The translations under genes and the position numbers were made by a program. Positions 60,079-64,000 of a DNA stretch of 64,000 nucleotides are shown here, piece after piece; position 1 is the first letter of the stretch; each line of letters opens with the position of its first letter. Below the pieces are notes generated by a model. That model searched no databases, was not told the origin of the DNA, and saw only the letters and a program-made list of their open reading frames with translations. The DNA is from Bacillota bacterium (lineage in GTDB: Bacteria; Armatimonadota; HRBIN16), in NCBI GenBank assembly GCA_023511455.1, contig JAIMBJ010000005.1:1-64000 (forward strand), written 5' to 3'.

Positions 60079-63000
60079 ATGAAGAAGGCATCAGGTGGTC
60101 AGGCATTGCATATTGTGTGGGAAGGAGCCTTTTTGGCACGGCACAGCCTTGCAGTGGTGAACCGCGAACTGGTGCTGGCGTTGCATCGGGCGTTTCCGGA
60201 GTGGGAGTTTTATCTGGTACCGCATCCCACGGATGACATGGTGCTGCATGGCGACGCCCGCTGGCAGTACATTGAGGATCGCCTGCGTCGTCTGCCTTCC
60301 CGCGTGGATGTGTGGGTTCGGCATCACTGGCCGCCCAACTGGCAACGCCCGGAGGCGGAGCGCTTTATCGTCATACAGCCATGGGAGTTCGGTTCTATCC
60401 CTTTGGATTGGGTGGATGCCATCAACCGCAACGTCGATGAGCTGTGGGTTCCTTCCACTTTCGTGCGCGATTGCTACGTGCGCGATGGGGTGCATCCCGA
60501 TAAGGTGTTCGTGGTACCCAATGGTGTCTCCGAAAGCTTTTTCGAACCCGTTCCGCCGCTGGAACTGCCCACGCAGAAACGGTTTCGGTTCCTGTTTGTC
60601 GGAGGCTCGATCCCTCGCAAGGGTATCGATATCTTGCTGGACGGTTACACGCGCACCTTTACCCGCAACGACGATGTGGCGCTGGTCATCAAAGATTTTG
60701 GCACGAACACGTTCTACCGCGGGCAGAACTTCCTGGAGCAGATTCGCTGGTTCCAGCGGCAGCCCGAGGTGCCCGAAATCGTTTATATCGCCGAGGAGCT
60801 GGACGAGCAGCAGATGAACGCCCTGTATCGCGCCTGCCATGTGCTGGTGCATCCCTATCGCGGGGAGGGGTTCGGGTTGCCGATTGCCGAGGCAATGGCG
60901 TGCGGGCTGCCGGTCATTGTCACCGACTTTGGTGCGGCGAAGGATTTCTGCAACACCGAACGTGCCTTCCTCATTCCCGCGGAGGTGGAGTACTTCCCCG
61001 ACAACCTCGTCGGTGACATGGAAACCGTGAACCGCCCCTTCTGGGCAAAGCCCGACCGCAATGCGATGGAAGCCTTGATAGAACAGGTATTCCACCACTA
61101 CGACGAAGCCACAGCAGTCGGCGAGCGCGCTGCCCGGTGGGTGCGTGAAAACCTGACATGGGAGCGTGCGGCGCAGGTCGCGGCAGCGAGGCTGCGTGCG
61201 CACCGCGAAGAGGCTGCCGGCGCACAAAGCACGGAGACCATCATCCTGCGCGCCGCCGAACATGTTTCGCAGGACAACCCGGATGAGGCGATTGTGCTGC
61301 TGGAGAGGTTGCTTCGCGAGGACCCTGACCAGCTGAAAGCCTATTGCGGGCTGGGGGTTGCCTATTTCCAGGCGGGTAGCATCGCACGGGCGGAGGGCGT
61401 TCTACGACAGGGGTTGCAGCACGGTGAGGACTTCGAACTGCATTATCATCTCGCGTACATCCTGTTGCAGACGGGACGTTCGCAGGAGGCACTGAGGCAC
61501 GCCACCCGCGCCGTGGAACTGAACCCCGACTGCGAGGAGGCAAGGCAGTTGCTGCGCGACCTGGTGCAGAAGCTGCGCCGACGCATTCTCAAGCGGGGCA
61601 GGCAGGCGCACCAGCAGGCTTTACAGCACGCCGAGCGGTTGCTGCAGCAACAGCCAGAAACGCATGCTACTGCCCGTACGACCGTGCTGCAGGCGCCAAG
61701 CCCCGTCCCCCCCAAGAAACACTCTTCCGATGCCCCGCGCCTGTCGCTGTGCATGATTGCGAAAAACGAAGAGCAGTTTTTAGAGGACTGCCTGAAGAGC
61801 GTGCAGGGAGTGGTGGACGAGATTGTGCTGGTGGATACCGGCTCGACCGACCGCACGGTGGAGATTGCGCGACGATATGGGGCGAAGGTGGTGCACCATC
61901 CCTGGCGCGATGACTTCTCCGATGCCCGCAACGTGTCCCTGCAGCACGCCACCGGCGACTGGGTGCTGTGGCTGGATGCCGACGAGCGGCTCGAGAAAGG
62001 ATGCGGTGAGGGACTGCTGAACGCCATCCGCGACCCGCAGTTCGCCGGTTACCTCGTGGAGATAATCAACGATATCGGCGAAGGGCAGAACACCAGCACG
62101 TTTGTCCACCGTACCTGCAGACTGTTCCGTCGCCTGCCCATCACCCGCTTCGAGGGTCGCATTCACGAGCAGGTGACCCCTTCTCTGCAGCGCAACGGCT
62201 ACGAAATCGCCTTCCTGAAAGGCGTGCGCATCCGACATCTCGGCTATCGGCACGACATCGCATCTGCCCGCGGCAAAGACGAGCGCACCATCCGCATGTT
62301 GCGCGAAGAGGTGGCGAAAAACCCCAACGACCTGTTCCAGCGGTTCAATCTGGGCAACGCCTACTATGTGGCAGGGCGTTATGCCGACGCCGCCCGTGAG
62401 CTCGATCCCATTGTGGACGCCATCGAGCCCTACGCCGACCATGCCGTGATGGGCTATGTGCTGCTGGCAAACGCCCTGTTCGCCACAGGCAAGCATGAGC
62501 AGGTGCTGGAGGCCCACCAGCGTGCGCTTCGACGAGGCATCGACCACCCCGGCTTGCACTTTGCTGACGGTTACGCTTATCTGTCGTTGCGCCGATATGC
62601 AGAGGCGGCAGAAGCGTTCCAGCGCGCCATCGCCGCACGCGACAGCGATAGCTTTGTGGGCGGAGACACCAGCGTCAGCGGCTTCAAGGCATACTACGGA
62701 CTGGCACAGGCATATCTGGGACTGGAGCGTCTGGAAGACAGTGAGGCGGAATGTCGTCGTGCGCTGGCGGAAAATCCGAACTTCGCCGAGGCACGCTATC
62801 TGCTGGCGCAGTTGCTGTTCACGCGTGGCGAAAAGCAAACCGCCCTGCAGGAACTGGAGCGAGCCTATCGCGACGCCCCTAAGAACCCCGAAATCGCGCG
62901 GGAGCTGGCAACACGTTATGAGGAGGCGGAGCGATGGGCGGATGCCTATGCCATCTGGCGCAGGCTGGCGAGTGCCTTCCAGAACAACCCCGAATGGCGC

Positions 63001-63456
63001 TGGCACAGTGCCACCTGCGCCGAGAGATTGAACCTCTGGCAGGAAGCGCAAGCGGACTACACCGAGCTGACCGTCACGCAGCCGCAGTTCGCTCCAGCAT
63101 GGGTGAACCTGGGCAGGGTGTATCTGGCGCAAGGGGATTATGAGGGCGCACTATCCTGCTTCACCCGCGCCATCGAGCTGAATCCGGAGGACGCCAACGC
63201 CTTCTTCAACGCCGGGGACGCGCTCTACCAGTTGGGCGCGTATGAGGCGGCGGTGGAAACCTACACGGCAGGCTTACAGCGCGACCCGCACAACGTTCAG
63301 GGCTTTTTCGTGCTGGGCAACGCCTATTTCCAGATGGGCGCGTACGAGGCGGCAATGATGGCTTTTCAGCAGGTGCTTGCCTTGCAGCCCGACCACCACG
63401 CCGCCCGCCACAATCTCGAACTGGTGAAAGAGCAACTGCGCGAGCGCGTGGCTTAG
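60079..63456 (+). CDS. GT4 / TPR / GT2 / TPR multidomain glycosyltransferase
   Basis: 1125 residues from the ATG at 60079 (GGGGGTGG upstream). A GT4 domain (about 10-390: VVPNGVSESFF, RFLFVGGSIPRKGIDILLDG, HPYRGEGFGLPIAEAMACGL) is followed by TPR repeats (about 400-500). A GT2 domain comes next (about 553-760: LSLCMIAKNEEQFLEDCLKS, VLVDTGSTDRTVEIARR, VLWLDADER) and then a long run of TPR repeats to the end (about 770-1120). TPR-GT combinations occur in exopolysaccharide and glycosylation systems. No signal peptide is present, so it acts in the cytoplasm or at the membrane face. It forms an operon with the preceding protein. Confidence 0.88.
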   Translation: MKKASGGQALHIVWEGAFLARHSLAVVNRELVLALHRAFPEWEFYLVPHPTDDMVLHGDARWQYIEDRLRRLPSRVDVWVRHHWPPNWQRPEAERFIVIQPWEFGSIPLDWVDAINRNVDELWVPSTFVRDCYVRDGVHPDKVFVVPNGVSESFFEPVPPLELPTQKRFRFLFVGGSIPRKGIDILLDGYTRTFTRNDDVALVIKDFGTNTFYRGQNFLEQIRWFQRQPEVPEIVYIAEELDEQQMNALYRACHVLVHPYRGEGFGLPIAEAMACGLPVIVTDFGAAKDFCNTERAFLIPAEVEYFPDNLVGDMETVNRPFWAKPDRNAMEALIEQVFHHYDEATAVGERAARWVRENLTWERAAQVAAARLRAHREEAAGAQSTETIILRAAEHVSQDNPDEAIVLLERLLREDPDQLKAYCGLGVAYFQAGSIARAEGVLRQGLQHGEDFELHYHLAYILLQTGRSQEALRHATRAVELNPDCEEARQLLRDLVQKLRRRILKRGRQAHQQALQHAERLLQQQPETHATARTTVLQAPSPVPPKKHSSDAPRLSLCMIAKNEEQFLEDCLKSVQGVVDEIVLVDTGSTDRTVEIARRYGAKVVHHPWRDDFSDARNVSLQHATGDWVLWLDADERLEKGCGEGLLNAIRDPQFAGYLVEIINDIGEGQNTSTFVHRTCRLFRRLPITRFEGRIHEQVTPSLQRNGYEIAFLKGVRIRHLGYRHDIASARGKDERTIRMLREEVAKNPNDLFQRFNLGNAYYVAGRYADAARELDPIVDAIEPYADHAVMGYVLLANALFATGKHEQVLEAHQRALRRGIDHPGLHFADGYAYLSLRRYAEAAEAFQRAIAARDSDSFVGGDTSVSGFKAYYGLAQAYLGLERLEDSEAECRRALAENPNFAEARYLLAQLLFTRGEKQTALQELERAYRDAPKNPEIARELATRYEEAERWADAYAIWRRLASAFQNNPEWRWHSATCAERLNLWQEAQADYTELTVTQPQFAPAWVNLGRVYLAQGDYEGALSCFTRAIELNPEDANAFFNAGDALYQLGAYEAAVETYTAGLQRDPHNVQGFFVLGNAYFQMGAYEAAMMAFQQVLALQPDHHAARHNLELVKEQLRERVA

Positions 63457-63480
63457 GGCACAGAGGCATCCTGAACAGTG

Positions 63481-63486
63481 TATAAT
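63481..63486 (+). promoter_or_regulatory. TATAAT box immediately upstream of queG
   Basis: A perfect TATAAT ends only nine bases before the A of the ATG at 63496. A normal start distance of 6-8 bases would put the transcript start at or next to the initiation codon, suggesting a leaderless or near-leaderless mRNA. No good -35 is visible. Confidence 0.4.
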
Positions 63487-63495
63487 ACCCTCAGG

Positions 63496-64000
63496 ATGTC
63501 TGAACGGGCTGCCATCACTCAAGCGGTTCGTGAGCGTGCGCATTCGCTGGGCTTTGACCTCGTGGGGTTTGCGCCGCTGGACGCCCCTGCCCGTGCCGAC
63601 TTTTTCCGCTGGTGGCTGGAGCAGGGCTACGCCGGCGAGATGCACTACCTGCACCGCACGGCCGATGCCCGCTGTGACCCCCAGCAGGTGCTTCCCGGCG
63701 CGAAAAGCGCGGTGGTGGTGGGGCTGAACTACGCCCCTGCCGTGCCGATAGTGACGAATGACCCCTCACGCGGTGTCTTCGCCCGCTATGCGCTCGGCGA
63801 GGACTACCATGAGGTCATGACCCAACGACTCCGGCAACTGCTGGAGTATATCCGCCAGCTGCGCCCCGACTGTCAGGCGAAGATATATGTGGACGCCGGT
63901 CCGGTGCTGGAGCGCGACCTGGCATGGCGGGCAGGGCTGGGCTGGTTCGGCAAAAACACCATGCTTATCCACACGCGGCGCGGCTCGTACTTTCTCATCG
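63496..64000 (+). CDS. queG: Epoxyqueuosine reductase, 5' part
   Basis: 168 codons are present before the window ends; the full protein is usually about 310-390 residues. It reduces epoxyqueuosine to queuosine in tRNA with a cobalamin and two [4Fe-4S] clusters; the cluster motifs lie beyond the end. Matches are the N-terminal SLGFDLVGFAPL, AGEMHYLHRTADARCDPQQV, the conserved FARYALGEDYHEV, VDAGPVLERDLAWRAGLGWF and GKNTMLIH. tgt, earlier in the same pathway, is at 26503-27648. Confidence 0.95.
   Translation, partial: MSERAAITQAVRERAHSLGFDLVGFAPLDAPARADFFRWWLEQGYAGEMHYLHRTADARCDPQQVLPGAKSAVVVGLNYAPAVPIVTNDPSRGVFARYALGEDYHEVMTQRLRQLLEYIRQLRPDCQAKIYVDAGPVLERDLAWRAGLGWFGKNTMLIHTRRGSYFLI

Noticed and set aside
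61780-63132. 450-codon minus-strand frame inside the TPR/GT2 gene
   Set aside because: Shadow of the glycosyltransferase gene with repeated TPR codons.

Overview
The window reads as ordinary chromosome from a free-living bacterium of moderately high GC with short intergenic gaps, strong GGAGG-type ribosome binding sites and sigma-70-like promoters. The combination of H-X9-DG pseudopilins, a PEP-CTERM exported protein, a dockerin protein with bacterial-type propeller repeats and giant multidomain glycosyltransferases points to the Armatimonadota or a close relative. That placement is inference from protein character only. No phage, complete insertion sequence, rRNA or CRISPR array is visible; the mobile or repetitive content is several families of short hairpin repeats between genes, one Rhs-like fragment and one internally deleted pseudopilin copy.

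Layout. 1-7.5 kb: a PEP-CTERM protein, a propeller-dockerin protein, a Crp-type regulator, argC, and a minus-strand cluster (ECF sigma factor, cysteine-rich exported protein, pseudopilin, membrane protein, pseudopilin remnant). 7.8-11.4 kb: an ABC exporter pair and an aldo/keto reductase. 11.5-16.9 kb: a four-gene group-4 [NiFe]-hydrogenase peripheral module without membrane subunits, divergent from a complete three-gene proton-translocating transhydrogenase. 16.9-23.2 kb: a LacI regulator / small membrane protein / pseudopilin operon, divergent from an operon for a large secreted propeller-metallopeptidase-like protein followed by a degenerate ABC ATPase and a tiny membrane protein. 23.2-25.3 kb: a coiled-coil membrane protein and an orphan sugar-type ABC permease. 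25.8-31.3 kb: a six-gene minus-strand operon (WecG-type glycosyltransferase, greA, UDP-glucose dehydrogenase, TPR protein, tgt, HD hydrolase). 31.5-33.4 kb: a Tat-exported pectate-lyase-like protein, tRNA-Lys, tRNA-Ala and a 47-residue zinc-ribbon protein.

33.7-44.9 kb: a single-polypeptide SEDS glycosyltransferase / class B penicillin-binding protein fusion, a URO-D family protein, a STAS-USP fusion, a Uma2 nuclease, a BMP-family lipoprotein, a predicted RHH plus GIY-YIG protein, dihydrolipoyl dehydrogenase, tRNA-Leu, a sodium:solute symporter and a hicB-hicA pair. 45-48.8 kb: a sigma/anti-sigma/RseB-like envelope stress operon with a candidate autoregulatory ECF promoter, then cysK with an Rrf2/CymR-like regulator whose promoter overlaps the divergent yebC promoter. 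49.6-52.5 kb: an auxiliary membrane protein plus ABC-2 permease. 52.6-63.5 kb: an exopolysaccharide region with a 1038-residue multi-SLBB export protein, a MerR-like regulator and two giant glycosyltransferase proteins. The window ends inside queG.

Recurring themes are cell-surface and exopolysaccharide assembly (WecG, UDP-glucose dehydrogenase, SLBB exporter, giant glycosyltransferases), envelope stress control, queuosine tRNA modification (tgt and queG) and redox balancing (hydrogenase module with transhydrogenase). The strongest oddities are the SEDS-PBP fusion, the hydrogenase module lacking membrane subunits, the degenerate ABC pair coupled to a secreted metallopeptidase-like protein, the ECF sigma / cysteine-rich overlap, the decayed pseudopilin duplicate, and hairpin repeats whose stem pairing is kept despite sequence change.
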